NCBI RefSeq assembly: GCF_007714205.1 | Contig: NZ_VMQU01000001.1 | Coordinates: 1-64,000 of the forward strand | Direction of reading: 5' to 3' | DNA: 64,000 bases | Source of the DNA: Mycobacterium helveticum | GTDB taxonomy: Bacteria; Actinomycetota; Actinomycetes; Mycobacteriales; Mycobacteriaceae | The notes under the pieces: generated by a model | The model's database searches: none | What the model was told of the DNA's origin: nothing | What the model saw: only the letters and a program-made list of their open reading frames with translations | Made by a program: the position numbers and the translations under genes | Part shown: in pieces, positions 17,012 to 26,219 of the stretch | How positions within the stretch are numbered: position 1 is the stretch's first letter | How the letters are laid out: the number at the start of each line of letters is the position of its first letter

Positions 17012-18878
17012 CGACGTTCTCAAGTACCAGACCGTCCAGGTTGCCCTGGGCACGCCATTCCCTGAGCAAGTCGTCGAACGCGTAGAAGCCCGGCAGGTAC
17101 GGATCGCCGATGGCCGAGCGGATGCCCTCGCCGCCACCGCCGCCCTCGTTGTTGTAATAGCCGGGCGTGCAGGAAACCGCGAATTCCGAGCCGTCTATCG
17201 AGGTTTCGCGGATCGTCTTGATCCAGTTCTCCTGGGCTTCCCGGCTCGGCTCGACGGTGGTCGCGCGGCGCGCCACCGCTTGGGAAATGATGTAGGCGAT
17301 GTGTTCGGCCTGCTGCTCGAGCATGGCGGTGGTGTTCCCTGCGACGCCACCCTGGATGAAGCCGGTGAAGAACTGGTTGGGGAAGCCTCGGCTGGTCATC
17401 CCGTGGAGCGACGTGTAGCCGTCGCGCCAGTGTTCGAAGAGCGACCGGCCCCCGCGGCCCTCGATCACGTCGATTGCGTACCGGCGGCTGATGTCCGTGG
17501 TGATCTCGAAACCGCTGGCGAAGATGACACAGTCGACTTCGTACTCAACGCCGCCCGCGACGATCCCGTTCCCGGTGAGCCCTTCCACGCCTCTGGATTC
17601 CGACACGTCGACCAGCGTGACGTTGCGGCGGTTGAACGTCGGCAGGTATTCGTCGTTGCTGCAGGGTCGCTTGCACATGAACCGGTAGTAGGGTTTGAGC
17701 GCTTCGGCGGTTTCGGGGTCCTCGACGACTGCCGCGACGCGTCGCCGCAGCCGCTCCATCATCTTGTAATCTTCTTCCTCGCGCATCGCCATGATCTGCT
17801 CGGCGGTCAGGGCCGCGGGATCGTCGGCAGCCGCGACCCGCGCGGTCAGGTTGCGCCCCAGTTCGGTCCAGAAGTCGCAGACCATGTCCGGCTCGTCGAA
17901 CACCACCCCGTCACCCAACGGTGACCAGCGGTGAAAATTACGCTTGCGTTCCTCCTGCCAGCCTGGCTGCAGCGAAGCCGCCCACTGCGGATCGGTCGGC
18001 TCGTTGCCGCGTAGGTCCACCGATGACGGCGTGCGCTGAAACACGAAGAGGTGCCGGGAGTCTCGACCCAGGTGCGGAACCAGCTGAACGCCGGTCGCAC
18101 CGGTACCGACGAGCGCCACCCGCTTGTCGTGCAGCTTGTGCAGTCCGCCGTTGGCATCCCCACCCGTGTAGTCGTAATCCCAGCGAGCGGAATGGAACAT
18201 GTGTCCCTTGAAGTCCCTGATGCCGGGAATGCCGGGCAGTTTCGGCCGGTTGAACGAGCCCTGCGCCATCACCACGAACCGGGCCCGGATGTCGTCACCG
18301 CGGTTGGTGCTCAGACGCCAGCGCTTGATCCCCTCATCCCATCGCGCCGCACGAACCTGGGTGGACAAGATCGCGCCGTCATAGAGCCCGAAATGCTTTG
18401 CGATGCGACGGCAGTGCTCGTAGATCTCGGGCCCGTCGGCGAACTTCTTCGACGGGATGTAGTCGAGTTCCTCCAACATCGGGATGTAGCAGTAGGCGTC
18501 GTTGTCGCACTGGATTCCCGGGAAGCGATTCCAATACCAGACCCCGCCGAAGTCCCCGCCCATCTCGATGACGTGCACGTCATCGACGCCTGCCTTCTTG
18601 AGATACGCGCCGGCCAGCAGCCCGCTGAAGCCGCCGCCGAGTACGGCCACCTCGATGTTCTCGTCGATCGGCATCCGTGGCGTCACCGGAGTGTGGGGAT
18701 CGACCTCGCAGAATTCTGCGTAGTCATCCTTGAGTTCCAGATACTGCTTCGAGCCCTCCGGGCGGAGCCGCTTGTCGCGCTCCCGGCGGTACTTCTCGCG
18801 CAGCGCGTCGATGTCGATGTCGTCGGGTGTCTGCGTCGGGCCGCAGTCGTTCCGGCGTCTTTTCCTGTCGGGGGTCAT
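17004..18878 (-). CDS. Baeyer-Villiger-type flavin monooxygenase
   Basis: Encodes 624 aa from ATG 18878, overlapping the Rieske gene stop by ATGA. It has a roughly 80-residue N-terminal extension, then the FAD motif VLGGGFSGLLAG, the type I BVMO fingerprint FKGHMFHSARWDYD (FxGxxxHxxxW[PD]) and an NADPH motif VGTGATGVQLV. Such enzymes insert oxygen next to a ketone to give an ester or lactone, using NADPH and O2. Length and extension resemble phenylacetone/cyclododecanone-type enzymes. It sits between a Rieske hydroxylase and an SDR, suggesting hydroxylation, oxidation to ketone, then ring or chain cleavage. Confidence 0.88.
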   Translation of the reverse strand: MTPDRKRRRNDCGPTQTPDDIDIDALREKYRRERDKRLRPEGSKQYLELKDDYAEFCEVDPHTPVTPRMPIDENIEVAVLGGGFSGLLAGAYLKKAGVDDVHVIEMGGDFGGVWYWNRFPGIQCDNDAYCYIPMLEELDYIPSKKFADGPEIYEHCRRIAKHFGLYDGAILSTQVRAARWDEGIKRWRLSTNRGDDIRARFVVMAQGSFNRPKLPGIPGIRDFKGHMFHSARWDYDYTGGDANGGLHKLHDKRVALVGTGATGVQLVPHLGRDSRHLFVFQRTPSSVDLRGNEPTDPQWAASLQPGWQEERKRNFHRWSPLGDGVVFDEPDMVCDFWTELGRNLTARVAAADDPAALTAEQIMAMREEEDYKMMERLRRRVAAVVEDPETAEALKPYYRFMCKRPCSNDEYLPTFNRRNVTLVDVSESRGVEGLTGNGIVAGGVEYEVDCVIFASGFEITTDISRRYAIDVIEGRGGRSLFEHWRDGYTSLHGMTSRGFPNQFFTGFIQGGVAGNTTAMLEQQAEHIAYIISQAVARRATTVEPSREAQENWIKTIRETSIDGSEFAVSCTPGYYNNEGGGGGEGIRSAIGDPYLPGFYAFDDLLREWRAQGNLDGLVLENVDD

Positions 18879-20269
18879 GCCGGTGGGCGCTCCTCGTCCG
18901 GAAGTTCCTGCGGTGCACCGGTGCCCATGTACTTCGACAGTTGGTAGTGCAGGTTCACGGTGCTGCGTTCGCGGTAGGGGTTGGGTTTGGTGCCGCCGAA
19001 GCCGAGGGATTTCATCCCCTGCTGGACGGCGGCCATGTTGGAGAAGTCTTGCGGCAACACCGACAGCCACCGCGGATCGTCGGGCGGGGTGTACTGCCAT
19101 TCTGTCTGCGGCTCTTCGCCTTTCGGGTACAACTCGAATACCGAAACCTCGAAGACGCATCTGTTCGGGTCGTAGCTGGGATGTGGCCGGGCGCTGTAGC
19201 ACAGCGCAACCGTCAGACCCTGACCGATCTGGAAATTCGGGAAGATCTGCCACGCGGTGCCCGCCTGCCCGAGGATGTCGGCCGGGATCGTCGGCCAGAT
19301 CACGCCGCGTGCCGCGTCGTCGCGGCGGGCGGACGCCAGCCAGTGCTCGAGGACCCGGTCGGCCGGTGTGCCCTCGGGTAACTCGTCGACCAGCCGTTTG
19401 GCGGCGTTCACCAACGTCTCGGTGGTGGAGGTGTTGGTCTGCTCCATCGTGTAGATCTGCATTTGGGCGGTCGAGACCCGCGGGTCGGTGCCGGCGCCGA
19501 GGCGGATCTTGGACTTGGTGGCTGCCAGATCGTCCGGGGCGTCGTAGCCGATGTTGCTGTGCTTGCCCTGCGCCTTGGCCCAGCCCTTGAACTCGCCGAA
19601 CTTGTTGAACTCCGGATGCGTCGTGTAGACGTGGTAGGTCTCGTTGAAGGCCTCCAGCGCGACCTTCCAGTTGCAGTCGAAGTACAGCCATTTGCGCCAT
19701 TTGCAGCGCATGTTCTCACACCCGAACGGGTCGAGGATCTTCGCCGCGGGAAACAAGTAGTCGGCCAGCGGCTCGCAGTCGGGGTCCATGTTGATCCACA
19801 ACCAGCCGCCCCAGGTGTCGACTTTGACCGGCCGCAGCCGGGTGTTGTCGGGCGTGAGGGCCCCTTTCCAGTCGTCTTGCTCCCGGATGTGCGTGCAGGC
19901 GCCGTCCAGGCCATAGGTCCAGCCGTGGAAGCCGCAGACGAACGACTTGCGGGCGCGGCCGCAGGCGTTCTTGGCGCCCGCGGGGGTGTCGATCAGCCGG
20001 CGGCCACGGTGCATGCAGACGTTGTGGTGGGCGTGAAATTCGTGGGGACCGGTGCGCACCACGATGATCGAGTCGTCGAGGATGTCGTAGGTCAGGTAGC
20101 TGCCCACCTCGGGCAGCTCCTCGACGCGGCCCACCTGCTGCCAGACCCTGCGCCACAGCCTGTCCCGCTCGGCGCGGGCATAGTCCGCGCTGACGTAGGC
20201 CTCGACGCCGATCGTCATCGGCCGCGAAAGGTCTTCGGCCGCTGCCGAATTGTTGGCCAGATCGGTCAT
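18875..20269 (-). CDS. Rieske non-haem iron oxygenase, alpha subunit
   Basis: Encodes 464 aa from ATG 20269, sharing one base with the upstream SDR stop (TGATG). The Rieske cluster ligands are CMHRGR and CGFHGW (C-x-H...C-x2-H) near residues 80-125. The mononuclear iron site is in NETYHVYTTH with a later acidic ligand. These enzymes hydroxylate aromatic or alicyclic substrates using electrons from a reductase and ferredoxin. No beta subunit, ferredoxin or reductase gene is adjacent, so it is probably an alpha-only oxygenase fed by a partner encoded elsewhere. It is likely an early step of the pathway. Confidence 0.88.
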   Translation of the reverse strand: MTDLANNSAAAEDLSRPMTIGVEAYVSADYARAERDRLWRRVWQQVGRVEELPEVGSYLTYDILDDSIIVVRTGPHEFHAHHNVCMHRGRRLIDTPAGAKNACGRARKSFVCGFHGWTYGLDGACTHIREQDDWKGALTPDNTRLRPVKVDTWGGWLWINMDPDCEPLADYLFPAAKILDPFGCENMRCKWRKWLYFDCNWKVALEAFNETYHVYTTHPEFNKFGEFKGWAKAQGKHSNIGYDAPDDLAATKSKIRLGAGTDPRVSTAQMQIYTMEQTNTSTTETLVNAAKRLVDELPEGTPADRVLEHWLASARRDDAARGVIWPTIPADILGQAGTAWQIFPNFQIGQGLTVALCYSARPHPSYDPNRCVFEVSVFELYPKGEEPQTEWQYTPPDDPRWLSVLPQDFSNMAAVQQGMKSLGFGGTKPNPYRERSTVNLHYQLSKYMGTGAPQELPDEERPPA

Positions 20270-21114
20270 CACATCCTCCTGATGGCGGCGCGGAAGGACT
20301 CGTCCTTGAGGAACAGCGAGGTGTTGTCGGCGCCGAGGTGGCTCCATCGGAGGTCGAGCCCGCCGTCGACGAGCAGCGTCTGCCCGGTGATGTAGCTCGA
20401 CAGATCCGAGAGCAGGAACAGGATGGCGCCGGCCTGTTCCTCCGGACGGCCGCGCCGGCCCATCGCGATCGCCTGCCGGTCCCGGGCCGGGTCCTCCTCG
20501 ACATAGCTGCGCGACGCCGCGGTCTCGGTGACGCCGGGCGCCACGGCGTTGACCCGTATTCCGGCCGGCGCCAGCTCGAGCGCCATGGTGCGGGTCATCG
20601 CGGCGATGGCGGCCTTGGCCGTCCCGTAGGCGATGTGAAACGGCGCGGTGTTCATGCCGCTGATCGAGGAAATCGACACGATCGACCCGGGCCGCTGCTG
20701 CGCGACGAGCTCCGCGGCCACCGCGCGGCTCATGAAGAACGCCGTCTCGAGGTTGTCGGTGAAGACGGTGCGCCAGTCGCCGCGGTTGACCCGGGTCGCC
20801 GGCATCCACGTCGACGGTGCGGCCCCGCCGGCGACGTTGACCAGGCCGTACAGGCGTCCGTCGGCATTCCGCGCTTGGTCGATCACCGCGGCGATGCCCT
20901 CATCGGTCGACGCGTCGGCCGCAACCGGCACTACCGACAGGTCTTGTTCCGCCAGCGGAGCGACGTGCTCGTCGAGATTTTCCTGCGAGCGGCTCACGGC
21001 GATGACGGTCGCCCCCGCCCGCGCGCTCAGCTCCGCGACGGCCGTGCCGATGCCGCCGCCGCCGGCGCCGGACACCACCACGATGCGACCGTCGAGCCCG
21101 AAAAGATCCGCCAT
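20269..21114 (-). CDS. Short-chain dehydrogenase/reductase
   Basis: Encodes 281 aa from ATG 21114. The NAD(P) motif is SGAGGGGIGTAV, the active site is in SISSISG and AYGTAKAA (Tyr-x3-Lys), and the C-terminal GQTLLVDGGLD is typical of classical SDRs. It is the first gene of the minus-strand catabolic operon, transcribed away from the operator region at 21.17-21.28 kb. It may oxidise a hydroxyl group produced by the Rieske oxygenase to the ketone used by the monooxygenase. Confidence 0.85.
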   Translation of the reverse strand: MADLFGLDGRIVVVSGAGGGGIGTAVAELSARAGATVIAVSRSQENLDEHVAPLAEQDLSVVPVAADASTDEGIAAVIDQARNADGRLYGLVNVAGGAAPSTWMPATRVNRGDWRTVFTDNLETAFFMSRAVAAELVAQQRPGSIVSISSISGMNTAPFHIAYGTAKAAIAAMTRTMALELAPAGIRVNAVAPGVTETAASRSYVEEDPARDRQAIAMGRRGRPEEQAGAILFLLSDLSSYITGQTLLVDGGLDLRWSHLGADNTSLFLKDESFRAAIRRM

Positions 21115-21347
21115 GACCTGCTTTCCCGGCCGCGGACACGGTCACCGCCCGCGACGCGACGCGCCGATGTTTTGTCCGGACAACATATTGGGTTCTGCCC
21201 TTAGGAGAACACTATTCCCATCGACGGACACCGCTGTCAAGGCCGGGCGCCGAGCTGTCGGCAGCTATTGTCTGGACTAGCGTGACTTGATAACGTCCAG
21301 CCCGAACAGGCACTTCCGGGTCTATAGGGAAGGATCCCGACGAGACC
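21115..21347. promoter_or_regulatory. Divergent control region with two matching palindromes
   Basis: TTGTCCGGACAA at 21172-21183 is a perfect 12-bp palindrome 57 bp upstream of the minus operon start. TTGTCTGGACTA at 21268-21279 matches it at 10 of 12 positions and lies 68 bp upstream of the plus operon start. The GTC(C/T)GGAC core is GntR-like, and a GntR gene is second in the plus operon. One site per promoter suggests coordinated control of both operons; this is inferred. Confidence 0.6.
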
Positions 21348-22964
21348 ATGACCATCGCGGCGCAGCCATCGCGATATGCCTCCCCCGATGCCGGACCTCA
21401 CCCTGCCGACGTCGCGCCGGGCTGGCGGCTCGAGCGGGTCACCGCCCCCAGCCGGCTGTTCGGCGCCAACGGGCTGCGCACCGGTCCGGACGGCCGGATC
21501 TACATCGCGCAGGTCACCGGCAGTCAGATCAGCGCGCTGGACCATCGCACCGGGCGATTGGAGACCGTGAGCGCCACGGGCGGCGGCATCGTCGCACCCG
21601 ACGACGTCGCGTTCGACGCGAGCGGCAACCTCTACGCGACCGAGGTCATGGACGGCCGGGTCAGCACACTCGACACCGCCGGCCGGACCCGGGTGCTGCG
21701 CGACGACCTCCCATCGGCCAACGGGATCACGTTTCATCGGGACCGGTTGTTCGTCGGCGAATGCCGCGAGGCCGGGCGCCTGCTGGAACTCGACCCGCGC
21801 GGCGGGCCACCCCGGGTGCTGCTGGAGAACGTGCCCTCGCCCAACGCGATGGAGGCCGGCCCGGACGGGCTGCTGTACTTCCCGGTGATGGGCGCCAACG
21901 CGATCTGGCGTGTCGATCCCGAAGGTGGCGAACCGCAGTGTGTCGCGGGCGATCTCGGGGTTCCCGACTCGGTTAAGTTCGACCCGCGGGGGCACATCGT
22001 GTCGACGCAGGTCGCCAGCGGGCAGGTGCTGCGCATCGATCCCCGCAGCGGCGAACGGCGGGTGCTGGCCCAGCTGACCCCGGGTCTGGACAACTGCACC
22101 CTGGTCGGTGACCGGGTGCTGGTGTCCAACTTCACCGGCGAGATCACCGAGATCGCACCGGACGGCGCGACCCGGACGGTGTTGCCCGGTGGGCTCAACT
22201 GGCCGCTGGACCTGACCGTGGGGCACGACGGGAAGCCGTACGTCGCCGACGGCACGTTTTTCTCTGCAGTCCAGCCGGACGGCTCCCTGCGGACGGTCGG
22301 GATGCTGTTCAGCCCCGGCTATCCCGGCTTCGTGCGCGGTGTGGTGGCCAGCGGCCCGGGCGAGTTCGTGGTGACGACCTCGGGCGGCCAGGTCAGCCGC
22401 TACCGGCCCGCCGCGGGCGAAACCGAAGTGCTGGCCGACGGCTTCGACCAGCTCTACGGCGTCGCGCTCGGGTCCGGCCGGGTCGTGTTCGCCGAGTTCG
22501 GCACCGGACGGGTGCTGTCGTGGGCCGCGGGCCGCATCGAGGTGCTGGCGGCCGGCCTGCGGGACCCGGTCGGCGTCGCCATCGACCCGGACGGCGCGTG
22601 CCTGGTGGCGGAATCCGGTGCCGGACGCGTGGTCCGGGCCGACGGTTCCGGCACCATCGTCACTGATCTGGTTCGCCCGCAAGGGCTTTCGGTGCGCGAC
22701 GGCGTGCTCTACATCGTCGACGCCGGGGCCAAGGAGGTGATCGCGTTCGACCTGGACACCAGGGTTCGCCGCACCATCGCCGCCGGGCTGCCGATCGGCC
22801 CGCCCGCCGGGGTCCGGCCCAAGCCGCTCAAGGGCATGCCGCCGTTCTCCGGCCCGCAGGGTCCGTTCGCCGGCATCGCCGCGGCGGCCGACGGCACGCT
22901 GTTCGTCTCGGCCGACGGCGACGGCAGCGTCCTGGCGCTGCGCCGGACAGGGGACGGCCGCTGA
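21348..22964 (+). CDS. Double beta-propeller SMP-30/NHL-like protein (possible lactonase)
   Basis: Encodes 538 aa from ATG 21348, with GGAAGGA upstream. The protein consists almost entirely of repeated blades of the form GPDGRIYIAQ, ASGNLYATEV or PDGLLYFPVM, enough for two six-bladed propellers, roughly twice the usual SMP-30/gluconolactonase length. No signal peptide is evident. Family members hydrolyse lactones in a Ca2+-dependent way, which would fit a lactone or ester released by the Baeyer-Villiger enzyme encoded on the other strand, but some NHL proteins only bind ligands. It is coupled to the GntR gene by TGATG. Confidence 0.7.
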   Translation: MTIAAQPSRYASPDAGPHPADVAPGWRLERVTAPSRLFGANGLRTGPDGRIYIAQVTGSQISALDHRTGRLETVSATGGGIVAPDDVAFDASGNLYATEVMDGRVSTLDTAGRTRVLRDDLPSANGITFHRDRLFVGECREAGRLLELDPRGGPPRVLLENVPSPNAMEAGPDGLLYFPVMGANAIWRVDPEGGEPQCVAGDLGVPDSVKFDPRGHIVSTQVASGQVLRIDPRSGERRVLAQLTPGLDNCTLVGDRVLVSNFTGEITEIAPDGATRTVLPGGLNWPLDLTVGHDGKPYVADGTFFSAVQPDGSLRTVGMLFSPGYPGFVRGVVASGPGEFVVTTSGGQVSRYRPAAGETEVLADGFDQLYGVALGSGRVVFAEFGTGRVLSWAAGRIEVLAAGLRDPVGVAIDPDGACLVAESGAGRVVRADGSGTIVTDLVRPQGLSVRDGVLYIVDAGAKEVIAFDLDTRVRRTIAAGLPIGPPAGVRPKPLKGMPPFSGPQGPFAGIAAAADGTLFVSADGDGSVLALRRTGDGR

Positions 22965-23713
22965 TGACGCAGGCCGTCTCGAACGACCACCGCTACCTGC
23001 AGATCGCGCGTGCGCTGCGCAAGGAGATCGTCGACGGGGTGTACCCGGTGGGCTCGCAGCTGCCGACCGAGCACCAGCTGTGTGAGCGGTTCGCGGTGAG
23101 CCGCTACACCGTTCGCGAGGCGATACGCCGGTTGCGCGAGGACAACCTGGTGGCGTCGCGGCCGCGGGCGGGCACCCGGGTCGTTCCGCGGCCGGCGTCG
23201 AGTTCCTATGCGCAGGACGCGATGTCGATCGACGACCTGCTCGCGTTCGCCTCCGGTGCGCACCTGAGCATCGAGTCCAACGCCATGGTGACGCTCGACG
23301 ACGACCTCGCCGCCCGGACCGGGCTCGAGGCCGGCACCCAGTGGCTCTCGGTGCGGGGCTACCGGATGGCCGACGGCGCGCCGGCGCCCCTGTGCCGCAC
23401 CGAGTACTACATCAGCCGCGACTTCGCCGCGGTCGGCAGGCTGCTGCAGCGCCACACCGGACCCATCTTCCCGCTGATCGAGGACCTGTTCGGGGTGAGC
23501 GTCGCCGAGCTGCACCAGGAGATCGCCGCGGTGCTGCTCTCGCCCGATCTGGCCGACGGCCTCGGGGTCGAGGCGGGCACGGCCGCGCTGCAGATGCGGC
23601 GCACCTACCGCACCTCCGAGGGCGACGTCGCACAGGTGACCATCAACACCCACCTGTCGTCGAGGTTTCGCTACGCGATCACCATGCGCCGGGTGAACGG
23701 CCAGGCCGGCTGA
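22964..23713 (+). CDS. GntR-family transcriptional regulator (HutC/UTRA type)
   Basis: Encodes 249 aa. The N-terminal winged helix reads YLQIARALRKEIVDGVYPVG, then LPTEHQLCERFAVSRYTV, with the typical second-helix REAIRRLREDNL. The C-terminal 150 residues form a UTRA ligand-binding domain. Such regulators usually bind a pathway metabolite and release a palindromic operator. It lies in the middle of the plus-strand operon and is the only regulator in the island, so it probably acts on the paired sites at 21172-21183 and 21268-21279. Confidence 0.9.
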   Translation: MTQAVSNDHRYLQIARALRKEIVDGVYPVGSQLPTEHQLCERFAVSRYTVREAIRRLREDNLVASRPRAGTRVVPRPASSSYAQDAMSIDDLLAFASGAHLSIESNAMVTLDDDLAARTGLEAGTQWLSVRGYRMADGAPAPLCRTEYYISRDFAAVGRLLQRHTGPIFPLIEDLFGVSVAELHQEIAAVLLSPDLADGLGVEAGTAALQMRRTYRTSEGDVAQVTINTHLSSRFRYAITMRRVNGQAG

Positions 23714-23725
23714 GGTGAGTCGACG

Positions 23726-25444
23726 GTGATCACCCACTACCGCCGGGACCCGGCGCGCGCGGCCGAGGCATACGCGCGCGGCCTGTGGGTGCACACCACC
23801 CTCGCCGATGCGCTGCGCGCGGCCGCTCGAACCTCGCCACAGCGAACGGCATTGGTGGACAACGATGTACGGGTCGACTGTGGCACGCTGCACGCCCGGG
23901 CCGCCGCGCTGGCGGCCGCCCTGCTGGAGCGCGTGCCGCCCGGCGGCGTGGTGTCGTTCATGTTGCCGAACTGGCACGAGGCCGCCGTCATCTACCTGGC
24001 CGCGACGCTGGCCGGGATGGTGGTGAACCCGATCCTGCCGTCGCTGCGTGACCACGAGTTGCGCTTCATCCTCGAAGACGCCGGCGCGGCGATGATCTTC
24101 GTCCCGCACCGGTTCGGCGGCCACGACTACCCGGCGATGCTCGAACGCGTGACCGCGGCGATGAGCGCACCGCCCGAGGTGGTGGTGCTGCGCGGCGAGG
24201 CCGGCGCACACACGCCGTTCGCGGCGCTGTCGGGTCCGGGGGATGCGAGCCTGCCCGCCCCGGATCCCGACGACGTGCGCATGGTGCTCTACACCTCCGG
24301 CACCACGGGACGCCCCAAAGGTGTTTTGCACAGCCATAATTCGATGCACGCGCTGATCTGCCAGCTCCGTGACCACTGGGGCGTCGAGGCGGGCGACGTG
24401 TTCCTGGTTCCCTCGCCGATCGCCCACATCGGCGGCTCGATCTATGCGTTCGAATGCCCGCTGCTGCTGGGCACCACCGCGGTGCTGATGGAGCGGTGGG
24501 ATCCGGCGGCGGCGGTGGCGCTGATGGACGGCGAGCGGTGCACCCACATGGCCGGCGCCACCCCGTTCCTGCGGCAGTTGCTGTCCGCCGCCGAGCACGC
24601 CGGCACGCGGCTGCCCGACCTGAAGGTGTTCGTCTGCGGCGGCGCCTCCGTGTCGCCGTCGCTGATCCGCCGGGCCGCGGACTATTTCGACCGGGCGGTG
24701 GTCACCAGGGTGTACGGCTGCACGGAAGTGCCCGTCGCGACGGTCGGCGCGCTCCGGCCAGACGAAGCCGACCGCGCCGCGGCCACCGACGGCAGGCCCG
24801 GCATCGCCGAGGTCAAGCTCGCCGCCCACGTGGCCGCGCCGGCCGGTGAGGGGGAGATCTGCGTGCGCGGCCCGCAGATGCTGCTCGGGTACCGGTCTCC
24901 CGAGGACGAGGCCGGCTGCTTCGACGACGCGGGGTTTTTCCGCACCGGTGACCTGGGGCGCTGGGTCGATGACCGGTATCTCGTCGTGGCGGGCCGCGTC
25001 AAAGACGTCATCATCCGCAACGGCGAGAACATCTCGGCCAAGGAGGTTGAGGACCTGCTCGCCGACCACCCCGGGATCGCCGAGATCGCGGTCGTCGGGC
25101 TGCCCGACGAGCGCACCGGCGAACGGGCGTGCGCGGTGATCGTGCCGGCGGGTGACCGGCACCCGGACGTCGCGAGCCTGCGCGCGCTGCTGCAGAGCAA
25201 GGGCGTGGCGAAATTCAAGGCGCCCGAACAGGTGGTCGTCTGGGATGCTCTGCCGAAGAACGACGCCGGAAAAATCCTCAAGCACCGGATCCGGGCGGCT
25301 TTGACGGCGCAGGCGATCGCAAGCGCGGCGGAGCCGGGCGCGGCGGGTCGCCGCCAGAAAACGGCGCAGGCGATCGCAAGCGCGGCGGAGCCGGGCGCGG
25401 CGGGTCGCCGCCAGAAAACGGCGCAGGCGGCACAGGATGGGTGA
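23726..25444 (+). CDS. Acyl-CoA synthetase with duplicated C-terminal tail
   Basis: Encodes 572 aa from GTG 23726, preceded by GAGGTGAG. The P-loop is [12 protein letters not shown], the adenylate motif is RVYGCTEVP, the C-domain hinge is [17 protein letters not shown] and the catalytic lysine is in [11 protein letters not shown]. It activates a carboxylic acid to its CoA thioester. The enzyme proper ends near residue 527. The last 45 residues are two exact copies of a 19-residue Ala/Arg/Gly-rich unit encoded by a 57-bp tandem repeat, which looks like an intergenic repeat that has been translated onto the protein. The tail is unlikely to be catalytic. Confidence 0.88.
   Translation: MITHYRRDPARAAEAYARGLWVHTTLADALRAAARTSPQRTALVDNDVRVDCGTLHARAAALAAALLERVPPGGVVSFMLPNWHEAAVIYLAATLAGMVVNPILPSLRDHELRFILEDAGAAMIFVPHRFGGHDYPAMLERVTAAMSAPPEVVVLRGEAGAHTPFAALSGPGDASLPAPDPDDVRMVLYTSGTTGRPKGVLHSHNSMHALICQLRDHWGVEAGDVFLVPSPIAHIGGSIYAFECPLLLGTTAVLMERWDPAAAVALMDGERCTHMAGATPFLRQLLSAAEHAGTRLPDLKVFVCGGASVSPSLIRRAADYFDRAVVTRVYGCTEVPVATVGALRPDEADRAAATDGRPGIAEVKLAAHVAAPAGEGEICVRGPQMLLGYRSPEDEAGCFDDAGFFRTGDLGRWVDDRYLVVAGRVKDVIIRNGENISAKEVEDLLADHPGIAEIAVVGLPDERTGERACAVIVPAGDRHPDVASLRALLQSKGVAKFKAPEQVVVWDALPKNDAGKILKHRIRAALTAQAIASAAEPGAAGRRQKTAQAIASAAEPGAAGRRQKTAQAAQDG
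25307..25429 (+). repeat. 57-bp tandem repeat (2.2 copies) inside the acyl-CoA synthetase 3' end
   Basis: Two identical 57-bp units (25307-25363 and 25364-25420) and the first 9 bp of a third. The core GCGATCGCAAGCGCGGCG...GAGCCGGGCGCGGCGGGTCGC is nearly the same as the single copy at 31355-31400 in the riboswitch leader, so it belongs to a dispersed family. Being 57 bp, each unit adds 19 codons without shifting frame. Confidence 0.85.
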
Positions 25445-26219
25445 GATGCAGGTCGCGATCGTCACGGGCGCCAGCAGTGGCATCGGTTTCGGCTGCGCCA
25501 CGAAACTCGCCGAGGCGGGCATGGCGGTCCTCGGCACCGGTCGCGACGAGCGCCGGCTGGCCGAGCTGGCGCAAGCCATCGGCGATCCGGCGCGGGTCGC
25601 GACGCTCGCCGTCGACCTGACCCGCGACGACGCACCGCAGCGCATCGTCGACCTTGCCGTGTCCCGCTGGGGCCGCGTCGACTTCCTGATCAACAACGCA
25701 GGCGTCGGCAGCCCGAAGCCGCTGCACGAGACCGACGACGAAACCCTGGATCAATTCCTGGGTTTGATGCTGCGCGCCCCGTTCCGGCTCGCGCGCGACG
25801 TGCTGCCCCACATGGGTCCCGGGTCGGCGATCATCAACGTCACGTCGACCTTCGCGGTCATCGGCGGGCTGCGCGGCGGCGCCTACTCGGCGGCCAAGGG
25901 CGGGCTGACCGCGCTGACCACCCACATCGCCTGCCAGTACGGAGCCTCCGGCATCCGCTGCAACGCCGTCGCGCCCGGTGTGACGCAGACACCGATGGTC
26001 GAAAAACGCCTCGAGGACGAGCGATTCCGCAAAATCAACGTGGAGATGACGCCGCATCAGCGCCTGGGCAGCATCGACGACATCGCCGGCACCGTCGCGT
26101 TCCTGTGCTCCCCGGCGGGAAGCTTCATCAACGGGCAGACGATCGTCGTCGACGGCGGCTGGAGCTCCACGAAATACCTGTCGGAGTTCGCGCTGACATC
26201 CCGGTGGACTGGGCGGTGA
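25437..26219 (+). CDS. Short-chain dehydrogenase/reductase
   Basis: Encodes 260 aa from ATG 25437, overlapping the synthetase stop by 8 nt; ATG 25446 is an alternative start. It has [17 protein letters not shown], the catalytic Ser in [14 protein letters not shown] and C-terminal [10 protein letters not shown], a complete classical SDR. It overlaps the next synthetase gene by GTGA. An alcohol or hydroxyacyl dehydrogenase role in the catabolic island is likely; the substrate is unknown. Confidence 0.85.
   Translation: MGEMQVAIVTGASSGIGFGCATKLAEAGMAVLGTGRDERRLAELAQAIGDPARVATLAVDLTRDDAPQRIVDLAVSRWGRVDFLINNAGVGSPKPLHETDDETLDQFLGLMLRAPFRLARDVLPHMGPGSAIINVTSTFAVIGGLRGGAYSAAKGGLTALTTHIACQYGASGIRCNAVAPGVTQTPMVEKRLEDERFRKINVEMTPHQRLGSIDDIAGTVAFLCSPAGSFINGQTIVVDGGWSSTKYLSEFALTSRWTGR

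Noticed and set aside
22709-25696. 995-codon minus-strand frame across the GntR and acyl-CoA synthetase genes
   Set aside because: No motifs; both genes on the plus strand are unambiguous.
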